Both the position numbers and the translations under genes were made by a program. Positions 14,711 through 24,839 of a stretch of DNA of 64,000 nucleotides are shown here, in pieces. Source of the DNA: Aquidulcibacter sp. (GTDB taxonomy: Bacteria > Pseudomonadota > Alphaproteobacteria > Caulobacterales > Aquidulcibacteraceae); NCBI GenBank assembly GCA_027532555.1, contig JAPZTJ010000021.1:87864-151863 (forward strand), written 5' to 3'. How positions within the stretch are numbered: position 1 is the first letter of the stretch; every line of letters starts with the position of its first letter. The notes below the pieces were generated by a model. That model was not told where the DNA came from, made no database searches, and saw only the letters and a list, made by a program, of their open reading frames with translations.

Positions 14711-17700
14711 TGTTTCTTGCTGACGTCTCAGTCAAGCGTCCAGTTCTGGCCACAGTGGCCAGCCTGCTGTTGATCGCCTTTGGCTTGATTGCTTTTCGTA
14801 CATTGCCATTGCGTGAGCTGCCTGCGGTAGATCCCCCGATTGTCTCCATCACGACGCAGTATCGCGGAGCCTCGTCGGATATTGTTGAGACCCGGATCAC
14901 CCAGATTATTGAAGACCAGCTGACGGGAATTGAAGGCCTCGCATCTATCCAAGCTTCGAGCCGGGACGGCCGTTCGTCCATCCGAGTGGAATTTAAGCTG
15001 TCCAGGAATTTGGACGAAGCGGCAAATGACGTGCGCGCCGCGGTCAGCCGTATTCAAAACCGCCTGCCGCAGGGCGTAGATCCGCCACAGGTGGAAAAGT
15101 CCGACGCTGACTCCGACCCCATCATGTTCCTAAATCTGGCGTCGAACAATTTGACGACAGCGCAATTGACGAGTTTTGCTGAGCGGACTTTGGTGGACCG
15201 CTTGAGCGCGATCGATGGGGTCGCCACAGTTCGTGTGTTTGGCGGTTTGCGCCAATCCATGCGGGTTTGGCTTGATACCGAAGCGCTTGCCGCAAGGGGG
15301 CTGACCCCTGACGATGTTGACGCTGCCTTGCGAGTTCAAAACGTAGAATTGCCAGCCGGAACTATTGAAGGCCAAGAGCGCGACTATACGATGCGGATTG
15401 CCCGCGGATATCGCACCGCTGAAGAGTTCCGGCGTATGCCGATTGGGCGCAGTGGCGATGGGCGGGTTACCCGCTTGGAAGATGTCGCGCGTGTCGCCGT
15501 TGAACCTGAAGATGACCGTCGGATTTTCCGGGGCAATGGCGTCAATCAGGTCGGGCTTGGCATTGTGCGCCAATCCAATGCCAATGCGCTTGAGGTCGCA
15601 AGAGCCATCCGAGCGCAAAACGATTTGATTGCTAAAACCCTGCCAAAGGGGACAACAATCGTTGTCGCATTTGACTCAACAGTCTTTATCGAGCGCGCGA
15701 TTTCCGGCGTTTGGACTACCATGGCCGAAGCGGTCGTTTTGGTAATCCTCGTGATCTTCTTGTTTTTGGGCTCGTTCCGCGCTGCTTTATTGCCTGCAGC
15801 GACCATCCCTGTTTGCTTGATCGCGACGTTTGGTGTTTTGGGCGTCTTTGGGTTCTCAATCAATCTGATCACACTCTTGGCATTGGTTCTCGCCATTGGT
15901 TTGGTTGTCGATGATTCTATTGTGGTTTTGGAAAACATCCAGCGCCGGATTGATCAGGGTGAGCCTGCGCTAATTGCAGCGCAACGTGGTACCAACCAAG
16001 TTGCCTTTGCCGTGATCGCAACAACAGCGGTTTTGGTGTCCGTGTTCACGCCGCTTCTGTTTACGGGCGGTTTCGTGGGTCGCTTGTTTGTTGAGTTGGC
16101 GGTGACAATTGCCTCCGCTGTGACCATTTCTGCCTTTGTCGCCCTAACACTGACGCCCATGATGGGGTCACTTTTGTTACGTCCTGCGGACAAGTCCAAC
16201 AAACTTTCGGCTTTCATCGACAAATCGTTTGACGCGGTGCGTGGGTCTTACGCAACTTCGGTAAAGGCCAGCTTGAAAGCCCCCAAGGTGGCCTTTGCGG
16301 TCATGGGCGTCGCGATCCTCGCTGCAGGTTTTTTTGCAACTAAGCTACCCAATGAGCTTATCCCCCTTGAAGACCGCGGCAACATCACCGTGCAATTCAG
16401 CGGGCCTGAAGGTGCAGGCTTTGCTTATACGCGTCAGATCGTTGCCAAAATTGAACCGGTTCTAGCCGAGTATGTTAAAAGCGGTGAGGCGTCTCGGACT
16501 CTCGTCATTGCGCCCAACTTTCAAGACCAAGGCACTAACCGCATGAATCGCGGGCTCAGTCGCGTTTTCCTCTCCGAATGGGGTACTCGCCGCGATGGCA
16601 ATGAGATTGTCGATGAGCTCAATCGCAAACTAGCTGGCATACCTGGCGCGCAATTCCGTGCGTCCATGCAAAATGCTTTTTCAAGTGGTCGGGGCGGCGG
16701 AAATGATGGTGTAGCCATTGTTTTGGGCGGCAGCGATTATCTGGAATTAGCAGCCGTTGCAGAAAAAATCGTCGCGAAAGGCCGCGCAAATGAGGGCTTT
16801 GCGCGCATTCGAATGAATTATGAGCCGATCTCGCCCAAGATTGAGATTGCCATAAATCGCGAGCGGGCAGCCGCGCTCGGCGTCTCAGTCCAGTCTATCG
16901 GCCGCACGTTGGAGGCCACCACAGGCTTACGCCGGGTTGGGACTTATCCCGCAGATGGCGAAGAGTATGATGTCATTTTGCAGGTCGATCGGCGCGAGCG
17001 TCAAAGCGTTGAAGCACTTGGCCGGATCTATGTGCGGTCCGATCGGACTGGGGAGCTTGTTCCCCTATCCAACCTTGTCACGACCAAGAATTTGGGCGGC
17101 ACCGATGACTTGCCCCGCGTCAACAAATTGCGCGCGGTTACTATCATCGCCAACCTCAACAAAGGCTACTCCATCGGTGAGGCAGTCAAATGGCTGGAAG
17201 AAGCTGCGGCGGCGGATATGAAGCCGGATATGAAAATTGATTACACCGGCCAATCGCAACAATTCAAAGAAGCCGGTTCCGCCATCGGCTTTGCGTTTGC
17301 TTTGGCGATTTTGATCGTGTTTCTAACCTTAGCTGCGCAGTTTGAAAGCTTCGTTCATCCCATAACCATTATGATCACAGTGCCTCTAGCCATTGCTGGG
17401 GGATTGTTCGGGCTCTATGCGGCGGGCTTTACACTCAACATCTATTCCCAGATTGGTTTGATTATCCTTGTCGCCTTGGCGGCAAAGAACGGGATATTGA
17501 TCGTTGAATTTGCCAACCAATTGCGTGATGAAGGTCGTTCTGTCCGTGACGCGATTGTCGAAGCTGCTAACTTGAGATTACGTCCGATTCTAATGACCTC
17601 TGTTGCTACGGTCGCAGGGGCCTTACCTTTGGCTTTGTCGACTGGGGCAGGCAGTGAAGCGCGGGCCAATATCGGGGTTGTGGTGGTGTTCGGTGTGTTG

Positions 17701-17850
17701 TGTGCAACGGCTTTGACGCTTTATGTTGTGCCCGTCGTTTACATGATGCTCGCCCGCTTTACCGGTAGTCCTGAAGCGCGGGCCAAGGCGATTGAGGACT
17801 TTGAACGTAACGAGACGCAGGCTCAGGCTCAGGCGGCGGCTGCCGAATAA
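14710..17850 (+). CDS. RND multidrug/solute efflux pump, inner-membrane subunit (HAE1/AcrB-like)
   Basis: A 1046-residue proton-driven pump, the usual size. Twelve helices flank two large periplasmic loops. The proton-relay aspartates stand together in helix 4 (Asp401 and Asp402 in GLVVDDSIVVLENI), and the relay lysine is Lys926 in AAKNGILIVEF. The C-terminal tail is rich in Glu, Gln and Ala. It is translationally coupled to the adaptor gene through a one-base overlap. No outer-membrane TolC-like channel gene is adjacent, so the pump must borrow one. The substrate range cannot be read from the sequence; the nearest well-known types are MexI- and MexF-like pumps. Confidence 0.92.
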   Translation: MFLADVSVKRPVLATVASLLLIAFGLIAFRTLPLRELPAVDPPIVSITTQYRGASSDIVETRITQIIEDQLTGIEGLASIQASSRDGRSSIRVEFKLSRNLDEAANDVRAAVSRIQNRLPQGVDPPQVEKSDADSDPIMFLNLASNNLTTAQLTSFAERTLVDRLSAIDGVATVRVFGGLRQSMRVWLDTEALAARGLTPDDVDAALRVQNVELPAGTIEGQERDYTMRIARGYRTAEEFRRMPIGRSGDGRVTRLEDVARVAVEPEDDRRIFRGNGVNQVGLGIVRQSNANALEVARAIRAQNDLIAKTLPKGTTIVVAFDSTVFIERAISGVWTTMAEAVVLVILVIFLFLGSFRAALLPAATIPVCLIATFGVLGVFGFSINLITLLALVLAIGLVVDDSIVVLENIQRRIDQGEPALIAAQRGTNQVAFAVIATTAVLVSVFTPLLFTGGFVGRLFVELAVTIASAVTISAFVALTLTPMMGSLLLRPADKSNKLSAFIDKSFDAVRGSYATSVKASLKAPKVAFAVMGVAILAAGFFATKLPNELIPLEDRGNITVQFSGPEGAGFAYTRQIVAKIEPVLAEYVKSGEASRTLVIAPNFQDQGTNRMNRGLSRVFLSEWGTRRDGNEIVDELNRKLAGIPGAQFRASMQNAFSSGRGGGNDGVAIVLGGSDYLELAAVAEKIVAKGRANEGFARIRMNYEPISPKIEIAINRERAAALGVSVQSIGRTLEATTGLRRVGTYPADGEEYDVILQVDRRERQSVEALGRIYVRSDRTGELVPLSNLVTTKNLGGTDDLPRVNKLRAVTIIANLNKGYSIGEAVKWLEEAAAADMKPDMKIDYTGQSQQFKEAGSAIGFAFALAILIVFLTLAAQFESFVHPITIMITVPLAIAGGLFGLYAAGFTLNIYSQIGLIILVALAAKNGILIVEFANQLRDEGRSVRDAIVEAANLRLRPILMTSVATVAGALPLALSTGAGSEARANIGVVVVFGVLCATALTLYVVPVVYMMLARFTGSPEARAKAIEDFERNETQAQAQAAAAE

Positions 17851-17904
17851 CTTGCCAAAAAAACAGCACTGGCGGGATTTGGCGGGTGGCGCTAAAATGC
17901 GGTT

Positions 17905-20253
17905 ATGAACGCCATAGCTCCTGTATCCAAGCCTTCACTGTCGCCTAGCGAGCTTTCAGCCCTCGCCACCGTGGAAGAACGCCTTCTTTGGTTGGCGTCT
18001 TGGACCATTCATAATGCAAATCACCTGCGCCCGAATCGAGATGGACTGAAGGTCGGCGGCCATCAGGCATCGTGTGCCTCCATGACCAGTCTGATGACGG
18101 CGCTCTATTTCAAAGCCTTGCGTCCACAAGATCGAGTTGCGGTGAAACCCCATGCCAGTCCCGTCTTCCATGGCGCGCAATATTTGTTTGGCCGGCAAAC
18201 CCGCGATCAATTGGAGCGTTTTCGGGGACTAGGCGGCGCGCAATCCTATCCAAGCCGGACAAAGGACAAGGACGATGTCGACTTCTCGACCGGTTCGGTT
18301 GGTCTGGGGGTTGCTGTCACGGCCTTCGCGTCGTTGGTTCAGGATTATTTGGCCGCTCGTGGACGTGTCCCCGCTGAATCCATGGGCAGGATGATCGCGC
18401 TTTTGGGCGACGCAGAGCTGGATGAGGGCAATATTTATGAGGCCTTGATTGAGGCCTATAAGCACGATCTGCGCAACATTTGGTGGATTGTCGATTATAA
18501 TCGGCAAAGTCTGGACGCCACGACCTCAGAGCGGATGTGGGATCGGTTCGACGATATATTCGAAACCGTCGGCTGGGATGTGCTGACACTCAAATACGGC
18601 AAGCGCCAGTTAGAGGCTTTTGCTAAGCCCGGCGGACAGTCGCTTCAGGCTTGGATTGAAACATGCCCAAACGACCTCTATGCGGCGCTGAGCTATCAAG
18701 GTGGTGCTGCTTGGCGGGAACGTTTGATGCAAGATTTGCCCGCTGAAGGGCAGAACTTGATCGGCACGTACGAGGATGCAGCGCTCTCGAATTTGATGAC
18801 GCAATTGGGTGGCCACTGCCTTGAGACCTTGGTGGAGGCTTTTGAGCAAGCGGCTCAAGATGATCGGCCAAAATTGTTCATTGCCTATACGGTCAAAGGT
18901 TGGCGGTTGCCATTCCAAGGTCATAAAGACAACCATTCCGGCTTGATGACTCCCAATCAGATCGATGCCCTGCGGCAGTCCATTGGCGTGCCAGAGGGGC
19001 AAGAGTGGGACGCCCTAGCCGGGCTAAGCCCAGCCCATGAAGCAGAGGTGCGGGCCTTGATCGCACAGGCCCCATTCCAAGCTGACGTGAAGCGCCGCTT
19101 TAATCCAGCACCCGTGGCTATCCCTGCTGCGTTTGAAGTACCTGGCGGTGAGCAGCAAGCGACTCAGGCGGCATTTGGTAAAATCCTTGCCGATATCGCG
19201 AAAACCGAAAGCGACTTTGCTGCCCGCATTGTCACGACATCGCCAGATGTGACCGTCTCCACCAATCTGGGTGGCTTTGTGAACCGACGGGGCTTGTTCT
19301 CGCGCACGGCCATCAAGGACGTGTTCAAGGATCGCAAGATCGCAAGCCCGCAAATCTGGACTGGGTCTGGGGCAGGACAGCATATAGAATTGGGCATTGC
19401 CGAGAATAACCTCTTCCTGAATTTGGCCGCTTTTGGTCTGGCGGGGGAGCATTTTGGGGAGCGTCTCTTTCCTATCGGCACGCTCTACGACCCATTCATC
19501 GCGCGGGGTCTCGATGCGTTGAATTATGCAATCTACCAAAATGCACGCTTTCTCGTGGTTTCAACTCCATCGGGACTTACGCTTGGACCCGAAGGGGGCG
19601 CACATCAATCCATCAACACGCCCTTGATCGGGATGGGCCAGCCTGGCCTAACCCATTGGGAGCCGGCCTTTGTGGACGAACTGGCCCTCTTGATGCGCCA
19701 TAGTTTTGTTGACCTGCAAGAAGAGACTGGCGGGTGCCATTATTTCCGGCTGTCGACACGTCAGCTTAACCAGCCGGCTCGACCCGACAACAGCTGGCAG
19801 TCGGGGGCCTTGCAAGGTGCCTATTGGCTGATCCCCCCAAGCGCGGGGGCCGAGTTGGCTTTGGTCTATTGTGGGGCCTTGGCACCCGAGGCATTGGCCG
19901 GATTTGAAGCGCTAAAGGAAGATTATCCGGGTATGGGCGTGCTCGCGGTAACCTCACCAGACCTCTTGCATCGTGGCTGGACGGCAGCAGGGCGCGCGCG
20001 CTGGACCGGTGGACCACGCCTTGCCAGTCACATTGAGCAGCTTTTGAGCCCGCTGCATGCTCGGGCAGGACTAATCACCTTGTTGGATGGATCGCCCTCT
20101 GCCCTCTCTTGGGTTGGCTCAGTTCTTGGGCATAGGGTTCGTGCATTGGGCGTCGAGCAGTTTGGCCAAACGGGTGATTTGCCGGACCTTTATCGGACAT
20201 ACCGCCTCGATTGCGAGGCGATCTTGGATGCGGCCGCCGATCTCCATTTTTGA
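17905..20253 (+). CDS. AceE/transketolase-family thiamine-diphosphate enzyme, 2-oxoacid dehydrogenase E1-like
   Basis: A 782-residue thiamine-diphosphate enzyme laid out like homodimeric pyruvate dehydrogenase E1. The cofactor motif GDAELDEGN begins at residue 168 and ends near VDYNRQSLD (about 195-203). HKDNHSGLMT near residue 340 resembles the AceE active-site loop, and the pyrimidine-domain part (HIELGIAENNLFLNLAAFGL) carries the conserved Glu. It is about 100 residues shorter than E. coli AceE. No E2 or E3 gene is nearby, so the substrate may be pyruvate, another 2-oxoacid or a ketose. It follows the RND pump by 54 bases but shows no clear ribosome binding site. Confidence 0.78.
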   Translation: MNAIAPVSKPSLSPSELSALATVEERLLWLASWTIHNANHLRPNRDGLKVGGHQASCASMTSLMTALYFKALRPQDRVAVKPHASPVFHGAQYLFGRQTRDQLERFRGLGGAQSYPSRTKDKDDVDFSTGSVGLGVAVTAFASLVQDYLAARGRVPAESMGRMIALLGDAELDEGNIYEALIEAYKHDLRNIWWIVDYNRQSLDATTSERMWDRFDDIFETVGWDVLTLKYGKRQLEAFAKPGGQSLQAWIETCPNDLYAALSYQGGAAWRERLMQDLPAEGQNLIGTYEDAALSNLMTQLGGHCLETLVEAFEQAAQDDRPKLFIAYTVKGWRLPFQGHKDNHSGLMTPNQIDALRQSIGVPEGQEWDALAGLSPAHEAEVRALIAQAPFQADVKRRFNPAPVAIPAAFEVPGGEQQATQAAFGKILADIAKTESDFAARIVTTSPDVTVSTNLGGFVNRRGLFSRTAIKDVFKDRKIASPQIWTGSGAGQHIELGIAENNLFLNLAAFGLAGEHFGERLFPIGTLYDPFIARGLDALNYAIYQNARFLVVSTPSGLTLGPEGGAHQSINTPLIGMGQPGLTHWEPAFVDELALLMRHSFVDLQEETGGCHYFRLSTRQLNQPARPDNSWQSGALQGAYWLIPPSAGAELALVYCGALAPEALAGFEALKEDYPGMGVLAVTSPDLLHRGWTAAGRARWTGGPRLASHIEQLLSPLHARAGLITLLDGSPSALSWVGSVLGHRVRALGVEQFGQTGDLPDLYRTYRLDCEAILDAAADLHF

Positions 20254-20309
20254 GAGGTTACTCTTAGGTAATTCCATCAAAAGGGTGAAGGTTGGAGGTA
20301 TAGGCCTGC

Positions 20310-21383
20310 TTATTGGGTCTGCTTCATAGGGCGGTCGATCTGGTCTAACAGGCTTATGAGTTTGCCGTCATTGAGGACGTTTAAATCCCCAATCCATTGC
20401 GACTGTCGCACTTGCTCAGCATAAGTTTGCAGTGCAACGCTTAGCGCGTCAGGCGAAGCCGCATGGGCTTGCTTGACGATGGCAACCCCAGCTTCGGCTT
20501 GACCTTTATAAACATAGTCATTGAGAAACCTTATGAGCGGTGCAAAGGTTTTGGCATCTTCTGGATTAAGGGTGGCTGCTTTCATCTGAGCTAGGCGGTC
20601 TTGAGCCTCTTGATTGAGCGCTTTCGCAATATCGCCCCTTGTTCCAGTTGTCTCTGCACGCACTGTGGTTGCAAGCTCTAAGCGGGCTTCTTCGAAATCA
20701 GGCCTCAGAAGATAGGGTGATGGACTGTCTGCCGTAGTGGCCTTCATGGCCTCGATGAAAAGTCCAAAGTTCTTCCCGCGCCAAACCACAAGGATCGGAG
20801 CCAATGGTGTACCTGAAATCTCGCTTTGCCCATCAAGTGTAGCATCATCATAGGCCAGAAATGCAGCCGGATAGCGATCGGTACGATTTAAGGGGATAAA
20901 GCGCGAGGCGCTACTGCTACCCAAAGACAAACTCCCAATGAGTTTGCCCGATGGCCCGTCAAAAACAAACCGGGTGAGACAACAATGCATGCCGCCTGAC
21001 CAGCCATCTACTACAAGGTCTGGATGCCTTGTCCCTGCTGCCTGACGATCGGAGGAAGAGAGGTCAAATTGCTGGATAGGGTTGTCTGGATCGGCGGGAA
21101 GAGCATCAAGTTTGCGCACCCCGTGCCAGACAGCCAGATTTTCCGCATCGGCATTTGTAGGGACGGCGTAAATATGAACATCACCGGACTGCCCCACCAA
21201 CCGGCCTTCATAGGCAGGCTTCGGCATCAAGAGGGTTACAATCACGCCAACGCATCCAAAAATCACCCCAATCACAGCCAATTTGACGAAAATGGGCGGG
21301 AAAGTGCCGGATGGAGGCCGGCGGCTTGGCCCTTGTTGTGGGTCGATTGGGAGAGGATCATCCATTCCGGTCATTGCCCACAT
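20310..21383 (-). CDS. Membrane-anchored protein of unknown function
   Basis: A 357-residue protein that I do not recognise. One hydrophobic segment (about residues 30-55, KLAVIGVIFGCVGVIVTLLM) follows a proline-rich cytoplasmic start, so most of the protein should lie in the periplasm. Residues about 120-210 read like a beta-rich domain (LVVDGWSGGMHCCLTRFVFD is distinctive, with two adjacent cysteines). The last 130 residues are helical and charged (EARLELATTVRAE, then EAQDRLAQMKAATLNPEDAK). Three in-frame ATGs lie within the first seven codons, so the exact start is open. It converges on the AceE-like gene and is divergent from gyrA. Confidence 0.6.
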   Translation of the reverse strand: MWAMTGMDDPLPIDPQQGPSRRPPSGTFPPIFVKLAVIGVIFGCVGVIVTLLMPKPAYEGRLVGQSGDVHIYAVPTNADAENLAVWHGVRKLDALPADPDNPIQQFDLSSSDRQAAGTRHPDLVVDGWSGGMHCCLTRFVFDGPSGKLIGSLSLGSSSASRFIPLNRTDRYPAAFLAYDDATLDGQSEISGTPLAPILVVWRGKNFGLFIEAMKATTADSPSPYLLRPDFEEARLELATTVRAETTGTRGDIAKALNQEAQDRLAQMKAATLNPEDAKTFAPLIRFLNDYVYKGQAEAGVAIVKQAHAASPDALSVALQTYAEQVRQSQWIGDLNVLNDGKLISLLDQIDRPMKQTQ

Positions 21384-21511
21384 CTTCTATCACCAAAAGG
21401 CGGCAAATACATGCACGAAGTTTGGACCTGCGCGCAGGCGAATGCTAGAGTAAATCGGCAAGGTTGCGTCCGAATCGCAACCATCCTGATCAGCAAAAGA
21501 CGGCTTACCCC

Positions 21512-24319
21512 TTGACCGATACTCCAGAAACAGACGGCGCAGATCCGATTGAACCTAACCGCCCAGAGACAGTGATTGTCGACGTAAAGGGCATCACGCC
21601 AATTTCGATCGAGAATGAGCTCAAGTCCTCCTATCTGGACTATGCGATGAGCGTAATCGTGGCGCGGGCTCTCCCAGATGCTCGTGATGGTCTGAAGCCT
21701 GTGCACCGTCGGATTTTGTATGCGATGGGCGAGGGTGGCTACACGCCAGACAAGAAGCACGTGAAATCTTCGCGTATTGTTGGTGACGTGATGGGTAAAT
21801 ATCACCCCCATGGCGATAGCGCGATTTATGACGCGATGGTTCGCATGGCACAGGACTTTTCCATGAGTCTGCCTTTGATCGACGGGCAGGGGAATTTCGG
21901 TTCAGTTGACGGCGACCCACCAGCTGCCATGCGATACACGGAAAGCAAGTTGGCCAAAGTCGCTATGGCTTTGTTGGACGATATTGATGAGTCCACTGTC
22001 AATTTCCAGGACAATTATGACGGCTCGGAGAGTGAGCCTGTCGTGTTGCCAGCCAAGTATCCAAACCTATTGGTCAACGGCGCTGGCGGCATTGCGGTCG
22101 GTATGGCGACCAATATTCCGCCCCATAATCTGGGCGAAATTTGCGATGCCACTTTGGCGATCTTGGATGACCCCACACTTTCGGATCAAGACTTACTCGA
22201 CATCGTACCGGGCCCAGACTTCCCGACAGGTGGAGAAATCGTCGGCCGTACGGGTGCCCGCAACGGCCTGTTGACTGGACGCGGCTCTGTTATCATGCGC
22301 GGAAAGACATCCGTTGAAAACATGCGCGGCGACCGCGAAGCGATCATTATCTCGGAAATTCCCTATCAAGTGAACAAGTCTTCGATGATTGAGCGGATTG
22401 CTGAGCTCGTTCGCGAAAAACGGGTTGAAGGTATTTCAGGCCTGCGGGACGAAAGCGACCGTCGGGGTATGCGGGTCGTCGTTGAACTCAAACGCGATGC
22501 TTCGGCGGAAGTCGTTTTGAACCAGCTCTATCGCTACTCGCAGCTGCAAACCTCGTTTGGCGTCAATATGTTGGCGCTAGTTGGTGGCCGTCCGATTCAA
22601 TTGTCTATGCGGGGCCTGATTGAAACCTTCCTGACCTTCCGGGAAGAAGTGATTGCCCGCCGTACACGGCATCGCTTGAACAAGGCCCGTGAACGCGGGC
22701 ATGATTTGGTTGGTCTGGCGATTGCCGTTGCCAACATCGATGAAGTCGTTCGCCTGATCCGGGAGTCACCTGATCCAGCCTCCGCCCGTCTGGCCTTGAC
22801 CACCCGGGATTGGCCTGCCCATGATTTGGCACCCATCATTCAATTGATTGCCGACCCCCGTTCTGTCCTGACAGAAGCTGGCACGATCCGGATGAGTGAA
22901 GACCAAGCCCGCGCTATTTTGGACTTGCGTTTGCAACGCTTGACCGGTTTGGGTCGCGACGAATTGTCGAATGAAGTTCGTTCCTTGGCCGCCAAGATCG
23001 CCGATTTGTTGGATATCTTGCGGTCACGATCGCGCGTGATTGAGATCATTCGCACAGAGTTGACTCATGTGCGGGACACCTATGCCGTGCCACGCCGCAC
23101 TGTCTTTATCGAAGCCGATCTCGATCTAGATGATGAAGACTTTATCGAGCGCGAAGACATGGTGGTGACGGTTTCGCACGCTGGCTATGTGAAACGGACG
23201 CTTCTTTCCACTTACAGGACTCAGAACCGGGGTGGACGCGGACGCTCCGGCATGGAAACCAAAGACGAGGACTTCGTGGTCCGCCTATTTGCGGCCTCTA
23301 CACATGCGCCGATCCTGTTCTTCTCATCGAAAGGCATTGTCTATCGCGAAAAGGTTTGGCGCTTGCCCCAAGGCGATCCACGCACAAAGGGCCGCTCGAT
23401 TGCCAATATTCTGCCGATCGAAAAGGACGAGAAAATCACGACCGTGATGCCGCTGCCCGAGGATGAGGACAGCTGGGGCGCTTTGGAACTGATGTTTGCC
23501 ACCCGCAAGGGTAATGTCAGACGCAATTCCTTGTCCGATTTCCAGCGCGTGGCGCGCGGTGGCAAGATTGCAATGAAGTTTGACGATGAAGACGATCAAA
23601 TCGTCGATGTGGCCATTTGTTCGGATCAGGACGACGTGCTTCTGACCACCCGACTGGGTCAGTGCATTCGCTTCCAAGCAACTGACGTTCGCGTCTTCAA
23701 AGGCCGCGATTCAACGGGCGTGCGAGGCATTACCTTAGCCGATGGTGATGAAGTGATTGCCATGTCTATCCTGCGTCATGTTGATGTGACAGCTGAAGAG
23801 CGGGCGACCTATATTAAGCAGAGCCGGTCGGTCCAAGGCGAGGAGGTCGATCCTACCGCGGCTGTCGACGTGGCTGAAGATGGGGCTGAGGGCGATATTG
23901 GGCCAGCCCAATTATCACCCGAGCGTTATGCAGAACTATCAGCACGTGAACAATATGTGCTCGCCGTAGCTGAGGAAGGACTCGGCAAGCGGGCGTCGTC
24001 TTACGAGTATCGTGTGACCAACCGGGGCGGGAAGGGCATTGTTGCCCATGATTTGTCTCGCCGCGGCGGTCAATTGGTTGCCGCTTTCCCGGTTGAGGAG
24101 AGTGATGAAGTCATGATGGTCACAGACGGTGGTCAATTGATTCGGACCCGTGTAGATCAGATCCGGCGGGCCGGTCGTTCCACTCAAGGTGTAATGATCA
24201 TCCGCGTTTCAGAAGGCGAGCGTGTGGTCTCGGTAGAACGTCTGGCCGATATGGGCTCGGATGAAGCCGAAGGTCCTGCAGAGGGTACGGACACTTTACC
24301 AGCTGCCCCAAGCAGCTAA
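21512..24319 (+). CDS. gyrA: DNA gyrase subunit A
   Basis: The breaking and rejoining subunit of gyrase, which introduces negative supercoils. The catalytic tyrosine is Tyr142 in [10 protein letters not shown]. The quinolone-determining region reads [12 protein letters not shown], with Ser and Asp at the usual resistance positions, so no known quinolone-resistance change is present. NRGGRGRSG near residue 575 is the GyrA box of the C-terminal DNA-wrapping domain. That domain has a charged insert (about residues 755-805, [18 protein letters not shown]) before the wrapping blades resume. The start is uncertain: a TTG at 21512 gives a normal N-terminus, whereas the TTG at 21464 adds 16 unlikely residues; neither has a strong binding site. 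It heads the gyrA-coaD-cyclophilin group. Confidence 0.95.
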   Translation: MTDTPETDGADPIEPNRPETVIVDVKGITPISIENELKSSYLDYAMSVIVARALPDARDGLKPVHRRILYAMGEGGYTPDKKHVKSSRIVGDVMGKYHPHGDSAIYDAMVRMAQDFSMSLPLIDGQGNFGSVDGDPPAAMRYTESKLAKVAMALLDDIDESTVNFQDNYDGSESEPVVLPAKYPNLLVNGAGGIAVGMATNIPPHNLGEICDATLAILDDPTLSDQDLLDIVPGPDFPTGGEIVGRTGARNGLLTGRGSVIMRGKTSVENMRGDREAIIISEIPYQVNKSSMIERIAELVREKRVEGISGLRDESDRRGMRVVVELKRDASAEVVLNQLYRYSQLQTSFGVNMLALVGGRPIQLSMRGLIETFLTFREEVIARRTRHRLNKARERGHDLVGLAIAVANIDEVVRLIRESPDPASARLALTTRDWPAHDLAPIIQLIADPRSVLTEAGTIRMSEDQARAILDLRLQRLTGLGRDELSNEVRSLAAKIADLLDILRSRSRVIEIIRTELTHVRDTYAVPRRTVFIEADLDLDDEDFIEREDMVVTVSHAGYVKRTLLSTYRTQNRGGRGRSGMETKDEDFVVRLFAASTHAPILFFSSKGIVYREKVWRLPQGDPRTKGRSIANILPIEKDEKITTVMPLPEDEDSWGALELMFATRKGNVRRNSLSDFQRVARGGKIAMKFDDEDDQIVDVAICSDQDDVLLTTRLGQCIRFQATDVRVFKGRDSTGVRGITLADGDEVIAMSILRHVDVTAEERATYIKQSRSVQGEEVDPTAAVDVAEDGAEGDIGPAQLSPERYAELSAREQYVLAVAEEGLGKRASSYEYRVTNRGGKGIVAHDLSRRGGQLVAAFPVEESDEVMMVTDGGQLIRTRVDQIRRAGRSTQGVMIIRVSEGERVVSVERLADMGSDEAEGPAEGTDTLPAAPSS

Positions 24320-24353
24320 AGGGTTTACCCCACGCTATGCGGAGGAGACGTTT

Positions 24354-24839
24354 ATGCGTGTTGGTCTTTATCCAGGAACCTTTGATCCCATCACCTTAGG
24401 CCACTTAGATGTGGTGGGGCGGGCGATCAAATTGTTCGACAAGTTGGTGATTGGTGTCGCCATCAATCGGGACAAAGGGCCCGCGTTCTCGCTAGAAGAG
24501 CGTGTGGCTATGGTGGTCAAGGACACAGAGCAATTCTTGCAATATAGTGAGATTGAAGTTCGTCCCATGGAAGGACTTTTGATCAGTTTTGCTGAACAGG
24601 TCGGTGCCAGCTGCATTGTGCGTGGCCTGCGCGCCGTGTCAGACTTTGAATATGAATTTCAGATGGTTGGAATGAACCAAAAACTCAATCCACAAATCGA
24701 AACTGTGTTTTACATGGCTGACGCTCAACATCAGGCGATTGCCTCGCGCCTTGTCAAGGAGATCGCTCGCTTAGGCGGTGATGTGACGCCCTTTGTGAGC
24801 CAGAATGTAGTTCGTGCCCTAAAGGAGAAATTTAAGTGA
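24354..24839 (+). CDS. coaD: Pantetheine-phosphate adenylyltransferase
   Basis: Transfers AMP to 4'-phosphopantetheine, the fourth step of CoA synthesis. The 161-residue protein has the nucleotidyltransferase motif GTFDPITLGHLDV at residues 9-21 and the second motif near VRGLRAVSDFEYE (about 88-100). Length and motifs are standard. A GGAGGAG site sits six bases before the ATG at 24354. It lies 34 bases after gyrA, and its stop overlaps the start of the periplasmic cyclophilin gene by four bases, so the three genes probably form one transcript. Confidence 0.95.
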   Translation: MRVGLYPGTFDPITLGHLDVVGRAIKLFDKLVIGVAINRDKGPAFSLEERVAMVVKDTEQFLQYSEIEVRPMEGLLISFAEQVGASCIVRGLRAVSDFEYEFQMVGMNQKLNPQIETVFYMADAQHQAIASRLVKEIARLGGDVTPFVSQNVVRALKEKFK

